Below, piece by piece: positions 42,648 through 51,851 of a DNA stretch of 64,000 bases (positions are counted from its first letter, which is position 1; each line of letters begins with the position of its first letter). The stretch spans positions 540,725 through 604,724 of the forward strand of contig CAJNDS010001180.1 in NCBI GenBank assembly GCA_905221605.1, written 5' to 3'. Both the position numbers and the translations under genes were made by a program. The notes under the pieces are model-generated. The model saw nothing but the letters and a program-made list of their open reading frames with translations. It did no database searches and was not told where the DNA came from. The stretch is from Symbiodinium natans (Eukaryota; Sar; Dinophyceae; Suessiales; Symbiodiniaceae).

Positions 42648-42947
42648 GCCAACCCTTCTAACCCACATAAACCCTATACAAACTCTGTAAATCCCGGAGA
42701 TCCTGTAAACCCTAAAAAGCCCTATAAGCCCTATAAAAACCCTCCAAACCCCGTAACCTGAAGCCCTAAAGCGGTTCAGGGACTTTCGGTGGGCTCTTGG
42801 CAAGGCAACCTAGGCTAGCCCACAAGAAAGGCCGAAGCTTCTTTTCACTGTAGGGACTTCGGACCCCCCCCCCCCAAGGGCCAAGGGCACTTGGGACCTC
42901 CAAATTCTGCCCTCTGGGCCCCCCCTGAACCGATCGAAGCCGCTGCA

Positions 42948-43173
42948 CAGAGGCTGCGGTGAAGAGGGGCTGGGTCTACTTCGCCGAGGTACCAAAGAAG
43001 GGGGGGGGGGGCGGGTCGGGGTGTGTTCTTGCGGTTTCGATGTTTGTTGGGGGGTAACTCTGCAATTCGTTGGCGTAGGGTCTGTGCATGGAAGCGTTCA
43101 GTTTCGCTCGCACCGTGTTGCCGACATAGACTCGGGTCTTGAACCTCCCAGTCACTTAGAGAAATTTACTTAG
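42948..43173 (+). CDS. two exons, WVYFAE and 30-codon end
   Basis: Segment 42948-42988 reads EAAVKRGWVYFAE to a GTACC donor. After a G-rich intron, 43079-43173 follows TAG|GG and reads SVHGSVQFRSHRVADIDS ... HLEKFT, TAG. Linking the two needs a one-base phase adjustment. Confidence 0.5.
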
Positions 43174-43428
43174 GCTTGTTAGCGCGTTCAGCATCCCCAC
43201 GAACCTGAACAGCGAAAGCAAGACTCGGGCATCTCATCTTGAAGTGGATATGGCACGGCACCAGCCCAGACCGCCGTGAGTGAGGCCCTAAACCCTAAGC
43301 CCCCACTTCGGCAAGCTTAGGGAGCCCTCGGGAGGAGTGGGGAGTATGAGGGAGCCTTGGGGTGCGTGCCCCGCTTTACCCCCCCCTCCAGCCCTAAGCC
43401 CTGAACCCCTAACCCTGAAACCCCAAAG

Positions 43429-43812
43429 GTGCGGAAAATCCCAGACCAAGACATGGACGCAATGGAGACGCTGTGGCAACACTACAGCGAGGCAGCTCAT
43501 GACAGGGCTTTCGGGGTTTAGGGGTTTAGGGTCAGGGTTTAGGGTTTAGGGTTCAGGGTTTAGGGTTCAGGGTTCAGGGTTTAGGGTTCAGGGTTCAGGG
43601 TTTAGGGTTTGGGGTTGTGTGTACTTAAGCCGGCAAATACTAGAACACTTAAAGTAAACAAGGCTATGATCTTTGAAATGAAATGCTTCCCCAGCCCAAA
43701 CAAAAAGCTCAAACTTAACTTTGTTCATTGCAAAAAAGTTACTCTTGAGGCTTCTTTTCAAGCAACTAAGCCGCAACATTCGAGAGAATCTATAGCTTGC
43801 ACCGGCCTGTGA
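43429..43812 (+). CDS. two-exon gene end with TTTAGGG intron
   Basis: Exon 43429-43515: CAAAG|GTG acceptor after CCCTAAA; KIPDQDMDAMETLWQHY ... DRAFG. The intron (43516-43605) starts GTTTAGGGG, alternates TTTAGGG and TTCAGGG, and ends TTTAG|GG. Exon 43606-43812: TLKVNKAMIFEMKCFPS, LKLNFVHCKKVTLEASF, TGA. The phase is 0 on both sides. Not recognised. Confidence 0.65.
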
Positions 43813-43898
43813 CTGCGAAAGCTAAACAGGGCAGGTTTAAGGCAGGCATCTAATGCACCTGGGGGTTGGAACAAAAAACTTAGCTCAGTCGCAAAGTT

Positions 43899-44210
43899 TG
43901 CACCCTCCTAACCGCTATGGGGGCGACAGCGGTTAAGAGGGTGCAAGCCAATGCATTGCACTCTCTTAGCCGCTCTCCCCCCCGCAGCGGTTAAGAGGGT
44001 GCAGTGGTTGTAGCCCCGAAAAGTCTCCAAATCTTAGCTGATTTGGGGCCTCAAACGGCTGCACCCACTCAACCGCTATGGGGGCGATGGCGGTTAAGAG
44101 GGTGCCATCTGATAGATTGCACCCTCAGTCTTAACCGCTATCGCGCCCATAGCGGTTAAGAGGGCACAAACTCTACTGCGGCTTGTACCGGAGTGGTTAA
44201 GAGGGTGCAG
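43899..44210. repeat. cluster of ~46-bp palindromes
   Basis: Four hairpins, 43899-43945, 43957-44003, 44061-44105 and 44118-44166, pair GCACCCTCTTAACCGCT with AGCGGTTAAGAGGGTGC around GGGGGCG. A half copy lies at 44193-44210. Confidence 0.9.
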
Positions 44211-44369
44211 GCTACTGGTTTTTGCGCCGGCTTACCAAAGCGGTTTAAGTTCTCAACTTCAGGGGTCAGTCTCCAGCACCCCCTATTTGTCAGACATCTC
44301 GGTTTCAAGTCAAGGTTAAGCTTGACAAGCGAAGCTCTGTGTCCTCATATTCTCGAGATTATATCATGT

Positions 44370-44860
44370 CATCTTGTACAAACAACAGGTTTCTTGTTGG
44401 AAACAAAAAGTTGGTGCGTTGGCGCTTCGCGCCATCATGCTGCTGAAAGCAAAATTCAAAACATGTCATTCATGATGTCATGCCGTCTTGTACAAACCAC
44501 TGTGTCTTGTTGGAAACAAATATCCGGGGGCTTCGCGCCATCATGTTGTAAGCACAAAATTAAGAATGGCATTTCACACGTTCATCTTCAAAAGACCTTC
44601 TCTTCCTTTGTGCACAACAACTAGTTTAAGGTTCTTTGGTTCTTTGCACCCTGATGTTTAAACATGAATAACTCTGTTCTTGAATGCACAAAACAATTGC
44701 TGGCTTGTTACAAGCGCAAAAACAAGTCGGCGCTTGGCGCCATCATGTTGTAAACATTAAAGAAATGCTCTCGCCAAAAATTTGTACTTGATGGTGCACG
44801 AGAGCTGGTTTCATGTTGTCAACAAAAAATCGGCGCTTCGCGCCCTCACTCAGTGTCTCA
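44370..44860. repeat. diverged ~100-bp repeats with GGCGCTTCGCGCC
   Basis: Blocks TTGTACAAAC, TTGTTGGAAACAAA and GGCGCTTCGCGCCATCATG recur with variation at about 44375, 44490, 44720 and 44815. GGCGCTTCGCGCC is itself a short hairpin. The 143-codon frame across it is repeat-driven. Confidence 0.7.
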
Positions 44861-44957
44861 TGTCTCATGTCTTGTAAAACAAAATTGCTCCACACCCTCA
44901 ATATTTTATAAACTATTTTGTAACTTGGTGATCTGTGCCCTCATATTGTAGGCAAAA

Positions 44958-46440
44958 AAGTCAATGGTCACACTCCTGTGTCCTGGGTTCGTTCTTGTTT
45001 CTTTCGTATTCTTTGATCCGACTCAAGCGGTCACACTCTTGTGTCCTGGGTTCTTTCCTTTTTCTTTCGTCTTATGGGGTCAGACGCAAGAGGTCACACT
45101 CTTTGTTCTGGGTGGTTTGTTCTTGTTTCTTTCGTCTGATGTGGTCAGACTCAAGCGGTCACACTCCCATGTCCTGGATTCTTTCCTGTTTCTTTCGTCT
45201 TATGTGGTCAAGCGGTCACACTCCTGCGTCCTGGATTCTTTCCTGTTTCTTTCGTCTTATGTGGTCAAGCGGTCACACTCCAGTGTCCTGGGTTCTTCTT
45301 GTTTCTTTCGTCTTATGTGGTCAGACTCAAGCGGTCACACTCCTGTGTCCTGGGTTCTTTCTTGTTTGTTTCGTCTTATGTGGTCAAGCGGTCACACTCC
45401 TGTGTCCTGGGTTCTTCTTGTGTCTTTCGTCTTATGTGGTCAGACTCAAGCGGTCACACTTTCGTGTCCTGGGTTCTTTCTTGTTTCTTTCGTCTTATGT
45501 GGTCAGACTCAAGCGGTCACACTCCTGTGTCCTGGGTTCTTCTTGTTTCTTTCGTCTTATGTGGGCAAGCGGTCACACTCCTTTGTCCTGGGTTCTTCTT
45601 GTTTCTTTCGTCTTATGTGGTCAGACTCAAGCGGTCACACTCCTGCGTCCTGGGTGTTTTTCTTGTTTCTTTCGTCTTATGTGGTCAGACTCAAGCGGTC
45701 ACACTCCTGTGTCCTGGGTTCTTTCTTGTTTCTTTCGTCTTATGTGGTCAAGCGGTCACACTGCTGTGTCCTGGGTTCTTGTTGTTTCTTTCGTCTTATG
45801 TGGTCACGCGGTCACACTCCTGTGTCCTGGGTTCTTTCTTGGTTCTTTCGTCTTATGTGGTCAAGCGGTCACACTCCTGTGTCCTGGGTTCTTGTTTGTT
45901 TCGTCGTATGTGGTCAGACTCACGCGGTCACACTCCTGTGTCCTGGGTTCAAGCGGTCACACTCCTGTGTCCTGGGTCTTTCTTGTTTCTTTCGTCTTCT
46001 GTGGTCAGGCTCATGCAGTCACACTCCTGTGTCCTGAGTTCTTTCTTGTTTCTTTCGTCTTATGTAGTCAGACTCAAGCGGTCACACTGCTGTGTCCTGG
46101 ATTCTTTCTTGTGACTTTCCTCTTATGTGGTCAGACTCAAGCGGTCACACTCCTGTGTCCTGGGTTCTTTCTTGCTTCTTTCGTCTTATGTGGTCAGACT
46201 CAAGCGGTCACACTCCTGTGTCCTGGGTTCTTCTTGTTTCTTTCGTCTTATGTGGTCAAGCGGTCACACTCCTGTGTCCTGGGTTCTTACGTGTTTCTTC
46301 TTATGTGGTCAGACGCAAGCGGTCAACACTCCTGTGTCCTGGGTTCTTTTTTTGTTTCTTTCGTCCTCTGTGGTCAGACTCAAGCGGTCACACTCCTGTG
46401 TCCTGGGTTCTTTCTTGTTTCTTCGTATGTGCTTAGCCTA
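44958..46440 (+). repeat. 1.5-kb minisatellite, ~25 units
   Basis: The unit TCAAGCGGTCACACTCCTGT... is 62-64 bp, with a shorter ~54-bp variant lacking CAGACT. Period variation keeps all three + frames open for hundreds of codons (541 codons at 44935-46560). The repeating peptide VVRLKRSHSCVLGSFLFL is hydrophobic/basic with no known family. Confidence 0.9.
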
Positions 46441-46560
46441 CCACTATTAATATGTATACACATATATATGTATATATACACATACATACAATGCCGGGCG
46501 CTTATGTTTATCAGAATGCGTCGAACATTCATTAGAGCTCTAACTTTTCAATGGTTCTAG

Positions 46561-46619
46561 TAGGGGGTACTTTAATCCCTATTCAAGACTGTTAGTATAA
46601 ATAAGGGGAGCATCCCAAC
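46561..46619 (+). mobile_element. half of a family II element
   Basis: GGGGGTACTTTAATCCCT ... GACTGTTAGTATAA ... GGGGAGCATCCCAA matches the right half of 60926-61020. Confidence 0.6.
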
Positions 46620-46656
46620 TTACAGGGTTTTAGTGTGTTGTGGTGTTTCAGGATTC

Positions 46657-46713
<57 letters not shown>
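46657..46713. repeat. poly-C tract (~57 nt)
   Basis: Unbroken C run just upstream of an exon acceptor at 46744. Confidence 0.9.
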
Positions 46714-46714
<1 letters not shown>

Positions 46715-46744
46715 CCCCCATCCCAAACCTGATTCCCCTTGCAG

Positions 46745-46854
46745 GGCCGCTTCGGCTTCAGCCCGCAGCGAAAGATCTGGAAGCTGGCCCTTGCAAGTCA
46801 AGAGTGCAGTGCAGGCTGTATAGGGAGCTTAAGGCTTAAGGGGTTTAAGTGCGG
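46745..46854 (+). CDS. internal exon, 36 codons
   Basis: TTGCAG|GGC acceptor; RFGFSPQRKIWKLALAS ... GCIGSLRLKGFKCG; donor GTTTAGGG. Confidence 0.65.
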
Positions 46855-46918
46855 GTTTAGGGTTTAGGGTTTTGATTTGGTGTTTTGGTTGGGGTTTAGG
46901 GTTTAGGGTTTCCAACTT

Positions 46919-47164
46919 GTGTTTTTTTATCTCATTAAGTGTCGGTTCTCGGAGGCAAGTCCCACAATGCTTCAGTCACTCAGGGCCTCCTGTCATGACA
47001 ACACCCTCCGCAAGATGCGCATGAAGCTTTGTGCAATAGCCGAGGAAGAGGGTCCGAGGCCAGTTCGACAAGTTCGCCGAAGAGGCTTTCGGAGCTTTCT
47101 GGGTTCTCCAGCATCATTGATGTACAATTGTCATTGGCCTACTCATCTGCCGCGAGCTCTCTAA
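46919..47164 (+). CDS. 81-codon exon
   Basis: MLQSLRASCHDNTLRKMR, LCAIAEEEGPRPVRQV and GFRSFLGSPASLMYNC, TAA. The true start is probably an acceptor after the TTTAGGG tract at 46855-46912. Confidence 0.55.
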   Translation: MFFYLIKCRFSEASPTMLQSLRASCHDNTLRKMRMKLCAIAEEEGPRPVRQVRRRGFRSFLGSPASLMYNCHWPTHLPRAL

Positions 47165-47180
47165 CAGCCTACCGAGGTTC

Positions 47181-47489
47181 ATGCCCTGTGAATCTCCCTC
47201 TTTGAGCCCTCTCCCCAAACTCAGAAAGTATATTTGTGAGCGGGTGGCTTTAATGCCGCGGGGCCTTAAGCGTAGACATCATGTCCCGGAATCAGGGACA
47301 CAGCAACCAAACCTCAGATCGGAGATCGCCAAAATATCACATCCCAAAATCCCAAGTCCCACCCAAAGACGAGAGGTATCCTGGTTCACTGACACCTGGA
47401 AGAATCGAAACTGGCCTGGGAACCCAGTGTGCGTCGCTTGGAGCTTCAGTAGTCGGAGGTGGCTTTTTGGCATGAATTGCTCGACCTGA
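47181..47489 (+). CDS. 102-codon frame
   Basis: SPLPKLRKYICERVALM, KRRHHVPESGTQQPNLR and WKNRNWPGNPVCVAWSF, TGA. Probably one or two exons of the same gene as 46919-47164. Confidence 0.5.
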   Translation: MPCESPSLSPLPKLRKYICERVALMPRGLKRRHHVPESGTQQPNLRSEIAKISHPKIPSPTQRREVSWFTDTWKNRNWPGNPVCVAWSFSSRRWLFGMNCST

Positions 47490-47502
47490 GAACCTCTGAA
47501 TA

Positions 47503-47741
47503 TTGGGGTCAGCAGATGTCTGTTGTTTCAAGCTCGTCAGCCTTTTGCCGGGATCAAAGGGGTCGGAGCACGCCTTGGAACACGCACAGCCACATGCAGA
47601 TCCCTCGCTGCCTTGCGTGCAGCCAGCACTTTTCCTGATGCCTGCAATTTCCCGCAAGCTGCCGGCCACGCATACCTCCCCCGGCAGGCCTGACGAGTTC
47701 ATCTACAGCCTGGACGCCCCCGTTCGGTGCTCGGAAGGGAG
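47503..47741 (+). CDS. exon ending at an inverted-repeat element
   Basis: DVCCFKLVSLLPGSKGS, ADPSLPCVQPALFLM and GRPDEFIYSLDAPVRCS; the open frame continues into the element at 47755. Confidence 0.5.
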
Positions 47742-47754
47742 AAGCGGGGATACG

Positions 47755-47870
47755 GGGGTTTACGAAATAGGGGACCCCTCAAATAGACCAGGAATCCCTT
47801 GTAAGGATCCCAAAAGGCACTTCAATTGTTTGAAAACCCCCCTTACAAGCAATAAGAGTCCCCGAGTTGG
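47755..47870 (+). mobile_element. family V-related element, degenerate
   Basis: TACGAAATAGGGGACC and CTCAAATAGACCAGGAATC resemble the interior of 40111-40203. The right end is unclear. Confidence 0.45.
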
Positions 47871-48028
47871 GCAGTCCCCAGCGTAAACAGCCCGCAGAAG
47901 CAAGGCAATGAAGTCACTGGCAGTGAGAAATCCAGGCATCAGAGAACCTCTCGAAGCGAAAAAACACAGCAGAGTTCCCCCCCCCCCTCAGAGGTCGCAA
48001 ACATCTAACGCCCAGCAGCCCACCCCCC

Positions 48029-48229
48029 ATGACCTCACAGGTCGGCCATCTCCCACTCACGAATTGCATCCGCGGGGCGCAGGTTCTGGAGGCTCGGGGG
48101 TTGATCGAACGTCGTGGAGTGCTTTGTGCTTCTTACCCTAAGCCACTTAAGGAATGTGCCCGGAAAGGGCCCCTTCCCCCCGGAGCTGCATCACCTCATG
48201 GTGTTTTTCGGAACGAGGGGCCCCTTTAA
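48029..48229 (+). CDS. 66-codon frame
   Basis: VGHLPLTNCIRGAQVLE, RGLIERRGVLCASYPK and KGPLPPGAASPHGVF, TAA, with an AG|GTC acceptor at 48036-48037. Another + frame (47908-48141, MKSLAVRNPGIREPLEA) overlaps. Confidence 0.45.
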   Translation: MTSQVGHLPLTNCIRGAQVLEARGLIERRGVLCASYPKPLKECARKGPLPPGAASPHGVFRNEGPL

Positions 48230-48232
48230 TGA

Positions 48233-48400
48233 CCGTCTTCTTCTAAAGAAAAGCCTCTGATTTTGGTGACCCTGATCCAGAACCACCCGAGCATCTGCAA
48301 GACTTTCCGTGGTCGAGGTTTCGACGCCCTTGAATATGCGTCTGCCACACGCAAGCTGCTTGCTCAAAAATCCCTGAGTGCTGCTGCCAGGAGCTGCTAA
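48233..48400 (+). CDS. strongly coding last exon
   Basis: SSSKEKPLILVTLIQNHPS, KTFRGRGFDALEYASAT and RKLLAQKSLSAAARSC, TAA. GC3 is high. Confidence 0.65.
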   Translation, partial: PSSSKEKPLILVTLIQNHPSICKTFRGRGFDALEYASATRKLLAQKSLSAAARSC

Positions 48401-48422
48401 GCCACCCTGCCATTGAAGACAG

Positions 48423-48478
48423 GAAGGCGCGCTGGGGGCCGGGCTTCGGCGTCTTCCGGAGCTCCCAAAGAACATCCC
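48423..48478 (+). CDS. short exon
   Basis: ACAG|G acceptor; KARWGPGFGVFRSSQRTS before a CCCTAAACCC tract. Confidence 0.45.
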
Positions 48479-48654
48479 TAAACCCCAAACCCTGAACCCT
48501 AAAACATTCTAAACCCTAAGCCTTAAACCCTAAACCCTAAAGCATCCTAAACCCATTTCCCACTGGGCCTTCGCAACAAGTGTTGACATCGGCCTTGGAG
48601 GTTCATGGGTGGCTTGCCTTACTATATCAGTAGGGTGGCTGCAATCATGTCTGT

Positions 48655-48720
48655 TATAATACGCCTGGCAGAACTGAAATATATAAATATATATATGTAT
48701 GTATATATATATATATGTAT
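48655..48720. repeat. AT/ATGT microsatellite
   Basis: TATA and TATG units. The 100 bp before it (48560-48656) is open in two frames (GLGGSWVACLTISVGW; MGGLPYYISRVAAIM) but unresolved. Confidence 0.7.
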
Positions 48721-48801
48721 CACTACCCTAAATCCTTAAACCTTAATCTTTAAACCCTAAGCCCTAAACCCGTAACCCGAAACCCTGAAAAAATCTTGCA
48801 G

Positions 48802-48856
48802 GCTTGCCCAGCCCTCAGAAGCCCACAGAGCCTTGCAAGAGTCCCCCTTGTTTGCG
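48802..48856 (+). CDS. 55-nt internal exon
   Basis: TTGCAG|GC acceptor; LPSPQKPTEPCKSPPCL; donor GTTTAGG. Confidence 0.55.
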
Positions 48857-48935
48857 GTTTAGGTTTAGGGTTTAGGGTTGTGTATAGGGTTTAGGGTTTA
48901 GGAAGTTTAGGGTTTAGGGTGGTTCAGGGGTAGCA
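48857..48935. repeat. TTTAGGG tract
   Basis: Starts at the donor of the preceding exon. Confidence 0.75.
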
Positions 48936-49007
48936 TTTCACCTTTTTGGTGAGAATGGAATCCTACTATATGTAAAAGGTGAACCTTCTTCGGACTAGGG
49001 TATTCAG

Positions 49008-49064
49008 CCCCTAAGAAAGGCACAGCTTGCTGGGCTCTTCCCTGGAAGCTCGGGAAATCTTGAG
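49008..49064 (+). CDS. 19-codon internal exon
   Basis: ATTCAG acceptor; PLRKAQLAGLFPGSSGNLE; donor GTGAAG followed by CCCTAAA repeats (49083-49168). Confidence 0.6.
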
Positions 49065-49082
49065 GTGAAGCAGAACACCGAA

Positions 49083-49168
49083 ACCCTAAACCCTAAACCC
49101 TAAACCCTAAACCCTAAACCCTAAACCCTAAACCCTAAACCCTAAACCCTAAACCCTAAACCCTAAAC
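49083..49168. repeat. CCCTAAA array
   Basis: Twelve near-perfect units filling the intron between 49064 and 49171. Confidence 0.9.
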
Positions 49169-49170
49169 AG

Positions 49171-49196
49171 GCCCCTTCAAAGAGCCTCGGAGGCTC
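49171..49196 (+). CDS. 26-nt micro-exon candidate
   Basis: AACAG|GCC acceptor directly after the CCCTAAA array, APSKSLGG, then a GTAAAA donor. Confidence 0.4.
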
Positions 49197-49359
49197 GTAA
49201 AAATTATTTTGTCGCCCTTTATCCTCTAAGCCCTAGAATTCTACCCCTAAAACCCCATAGGGTTTAGGGTTCAGGGTTTAGGGTATATATATATATATAT
49301 GTATAGGGTTTAGGGCCAAGCCCTCCCAAAAACCCTCAACAAAAAACCCCTCAAAACCC

Positions 49360-49501
49360 CGACACGCTGAAGCCCAGCAGAAGCCGACAGGCTGCAGCCG
49401 TGAAGGCTCGGCCCAGTAAGTCCGAGTCCTCGGAGTCAGGGGGCGACGATGACAAGCCGCGTGGACTCCCAGAGCTCCCCGTGTTCTTGAAATTTCTGGG
49501 G
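49360..49501 (+). CDS. internal exon, acidic/basic
   Basis: LKPSRSRQAAAVKARPS, KSESSESGGDDDKPRG and LPELPVFLKFLG; donor GTTTGGGG. The 5' boundary is approximate. Confidence 0.65.
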
Positions 49502-49778
49502 GTTTGGGGGGTTTAGGGTTTTAGGGCTTTTGGGGGGGTTTCTGGGGGTTTTAGGGGGGTTTTAGGGGATTAATGGGGTTTTCGGTTGTTTTTTTGGGTT
49601 TTGGGGCTTTGGGGTCTTTGAGTTTTAGGCCTTTAAGGCCTGAGTTTCAGGCGTTTAGGATCTCATGGTTTTAGGGTTTCATGCGTCGACTTTTTTTTGT
49701 GGCGTTAGGGCCTATAGGAATGACAGGGTTTGCGCTGGTTCTTTGCAGACCCTAAACCCTAAACCCTAAACCCTAAAG
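49502..49778. repeat. G-rich degenerate telomere-like intron
   Basis: GGGGTTTTAGGG and GGGTTTTGGGG variants, then CCCTAAA units before the acceptor at 49778. Confidence 0.65.
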
Positions 49779-49857
49779 GCTTTCATCGGTGCTGGGCGGT
49801 GCCTATCTCCCTCATTCCCTTTTTAGGGGCCCCCCTGGAACCTCACAAAGCCCATAG
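49779..49857 (+). CDS. internal exon with canonical donor
   Basis: CCCTAAAG|GC acceptor; FHRCWAVPISLIPFLGA ... EPHKAH; donor AG|GTAAGC. Confidence 0.65.
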
Positions 49858-50154
49858 GTAAGCTCGTGGTGCATGTTGTATACTTTCTCTGGTTGGATAG
49901 CCCTAAATCTTAAACCCTAAACCCTAAACCCTAAACCCGAAGCCCGAGACCCTAATCCTTAAGCCTGGATCTTCAACCCTATGCTTTAACTTGAATTTAA
50001 AAACCCATTCGCCATCGTAGTTTGCGCAACCTCCCCCAAACTATCCCAGCATCATCTGTGTACCTCAAAGTGGTTTTACGGGTTGAGGGATGTTAAGGGT
50101 TTAGAGCTTAGGAAGTAAGGGGTTAGGGTTAAGAGTTTTAGGCCCAGCCCCTCA

Positions 50155-50268
50155 ACCCAACACACCCCTGGCACCTGATCCAAGCCCTGGAACCAGGCAG
50201 ACTGGCAAGCGCTCCGCACTGTCAATGCTCTGAGCCCGATCCAGGAAAAAAGGCAAGGGGCGCTTTTG
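50155..50268 (+). CDS. exon, about 38 codons
   Basis: THPWHLIQALEPGRLAS, HCQCSEPDPGKKARGAF; GT donor then an AT/ATGT microsatellite (50272-50425). Confidence 0.5.
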
Positions 50269-50271
50269 GGG

Positions 50272-50425
50272 TTGTGTATATGTAAATATATGTACAGGTT
50301 GAGACATATACATACTAATGTATCTATGTATGTATGTATGTATTTGTGTGTGTGGAATGTATGCATTCGTGCATGTGCGTATGTTTTGCAAGTATAGATG
50401 TATGCATGTATCAATACATCCGACG
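50272..50425. repeat. ATGT microsatellite
   Basis: TATG, TGTA and GTGT repeats. Confidence 0.85.
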
Positions 50426-50665
50426 TGACATGAATACACGAGAAAACTTGCGAGTTTTGGGGTGCGTGTCTGAATCAGCCAGCGCATCAATAATTTCATG
50501 TGAAAAGCCTGACGCATGCAGAATGTTCCTTACATTGTGCCACGTTGCGGCCCGAGAAACCGAATAAATCACGGACTGCGCCGGAACTGCTGGGGCAAGT
50601 AGCAACCAGACATCCGAATCCTTCATGAAATCCGGAGATGACTCTTCAGCATGCAACCAAGGCAA
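50411..50665 (-). CDS. 84-codon minus-strand frame (possible opposite gene)
   Basis: MPWLHAEESSPDFMKDS, SVIYSVSRAATWHNVRN and ASGFSHEIIDALADSDT. Unusually protein-like for the minus strand here. A + frame at 50430-50567 (MNTRENLRVLGCVSES) overlaps, so strand is undecided. Confidence 0.4.
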   Translation of the reverse strand: MPWLHAEESSPDFMKDSDVWLLLAPAVPAQSVIYSVSRAATWHNVRNILHASGFSHEIIDALADSDTHPKTRKFSRVFMSRRMY

Positions 50666-50769
50666 GCCCCCACCCCCCTAAAAACCCCAGTACCTCCAAT
50701 AACCCTAACAACCCAAATAACCCAAATTACCCAAATAACCCTAATACCCTGAACCAAGAAACCCAACTC

Positions 50770-50934
50770 CCCCGGAATCGAGTGTTTTGGAGCTTGGCGT
50801 CGGAGTCCTGTCTTCGCCCCGTCGGATGCCATGGAGACGGCCGGGGCTCCTTTGCGAAGGGTTTCCCTACTGTCCGGCTTCGAAAGAAAGTTGATAGGTT
50901 GGTTAGATTTGAGGCTGAGGATTTCGGGTATTGA
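50770..50934 (+). CDS. exon, about 54 codons
   Basis: SLASESCLRPVGCHGDG, RGSFAKGFPTVRLRKKV and LVRFEAEDFGY, TGA. Preceded by a CCCAAATAACC repeat that is probably intron. Confidence 0.5.
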   Translation, partial: PRNRVFWSLASESCLRPVGCHGDGRGSFAKGFPTVRLRKKVDRLVRFEAEDFGY

Positions 50935-51039
50935 TGTGGCTGCAATTCTTTTGTGTGTGGGGGCAGCGCTGTGATCGGTTTCAGGGGCTGCAGGATCTCG
51001 AGCAAGGCACACGGAGGGCGCTTGCAGATTCAACAGGCT

Positions 51040-51125
51040 TGCTTACTTCCCCCTAAACCCTAAACCCGAAACCCTAAACCCTAAACCCCTGACCCCTAAA
51101 CCCTTAGCCCTAAACCCTAAACCCC
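51040..51125. repeat. CCCTAAA tract upstream of the Cys-rich gene
   Basis: Telomere-type units about 80 bp before the start codon at 51207. Confidence 0.75.
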
Positions 51126-51144
51126 TTTTTCTATGTGGGTTGTG

Positions 51145-51152
51145 GGCTCAAG
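51145..51152 (+). promoter_or_regulatory. spliced-leader-like 3' end (relict?) or trans-splice acceptor
   Basis: TGTGGGCTCAAG ends 54 bp before the start codon of the Cys-rich gene. GGCTCAAG equals the last eight bases of the dinoflagellate spliced leader. Eight bases can occur by chance. Confidence 0.3.
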
Positions 51153-51206
51153 AAGTTGGCCCTGGGCTCTGAGTAGTTTCGAGATCGGCTTGATATACCA
51201 CATACC

Positions 51207-51851
51207 ATGGCTCGCGTGCTCGTGCTGAGCTTGGTGGCGGCGGTCGCAGCAGAGACCGTGCACGATTGCATCGAAAGCAAGTGTCGCGGCTGCGGCGGGG
51301 AGCAGTGTCAGCTCTGCCGGGAGGACAAGAACACCATCTCTGCCTGCGTGTCCTCTTGCATGGACACCATTTGCAAGGGCTGCGGCGGAGAGCAGTGCCA
51401 GCTGTGCCGAGAAGATGCCAAGACCATTGAGTCTTGCTGCTCTGAGCAGGTTCTGGCGCTTGTGACGGCAGACATCGACATGTGCAAGGCCGATGCGAAG
51501 AGCCCCTGCGATGGATTGTATGGGGCTGAAGGTCTCCAGTGCACCTGGGAGGAGTCTGTGAAGACCTGCATGGCCTCCAGCTGCCAGGGTTGTGGTGGGG
51601 AGCAGTGCCAGCTGTGCCGTGAGGATGCGCAGCGGATCGCCAGCTGCTGCGATGACCACTACCATTCGGTGGACCCTCCACAGATCTGCAAAGACTCCAA
51701 GGAGGAGGCGGTGACCAACTGCTTGGACAGCAAGTGCCACGGCTGTGGCGGGGAGCAGTGCCAGCTGTGCCGTGAAGATGCCAAAGCCGAATGTTGCACT
51801 GGGGCAATGCGGACTCCCTCCTGTGAGTCTTCCAAGGCGCTTCTTCCATAA
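51207..51851 (+). CDS. secreted Cys-rich repeat protein, 214 aa
   Basis: Single uninterrupted frame with high GC3. Residues 1-16 (MARVLVLSLVAAVAAE) form a signal peptide. Four repeats with Cys spacing C-x4-C-x2-C-x4-C-x2-C start near residues 21, 51, 121 and 172. Each contains GCGGEQCQLCRED and ends in Cys or Cys-Cys. The spacer after repeat 2 is longer (CKADAKSPCDGLYGAEG). Paired Cys suggest a disulfide-rich extracellular, cell-wall or vacuolar protein. No known family was recognised. This is the only clearly intron-less gene of this size here. Confidence 0.9.
   Translation: MARVLVLSLVAAVAAETVHDCIESKCRGCGGEQCQLCREDKNTISACVSSCMDTICKGCGGEQCQLCREDAKTIESCCSEQVLALVTADIDMCKADAKSPCDGLYGAEGLQCTWEESVKTCMASSCQGCGGEQCQLCREDAQRIASCCDDHYHSVDPPQICKDSKEEAVTNCLDSKCHGCGGEQCQLCREDAKAECCTGAMRTPSCESSKALLP

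Noticed and set aside
43899-44210. CRISPR-like array
   Set aside because: The repeated units are palindromes without regular unique spacers and lie in a eukaryotic, intron-rich context.
49800-49830. CTCCCTCATTCCCTTTTTAGGG as a family III element end
   Set aside because: It lies inside a strongly coding exon with an AG|G acceptor and a GTAAGC donor; no partner arm is present.
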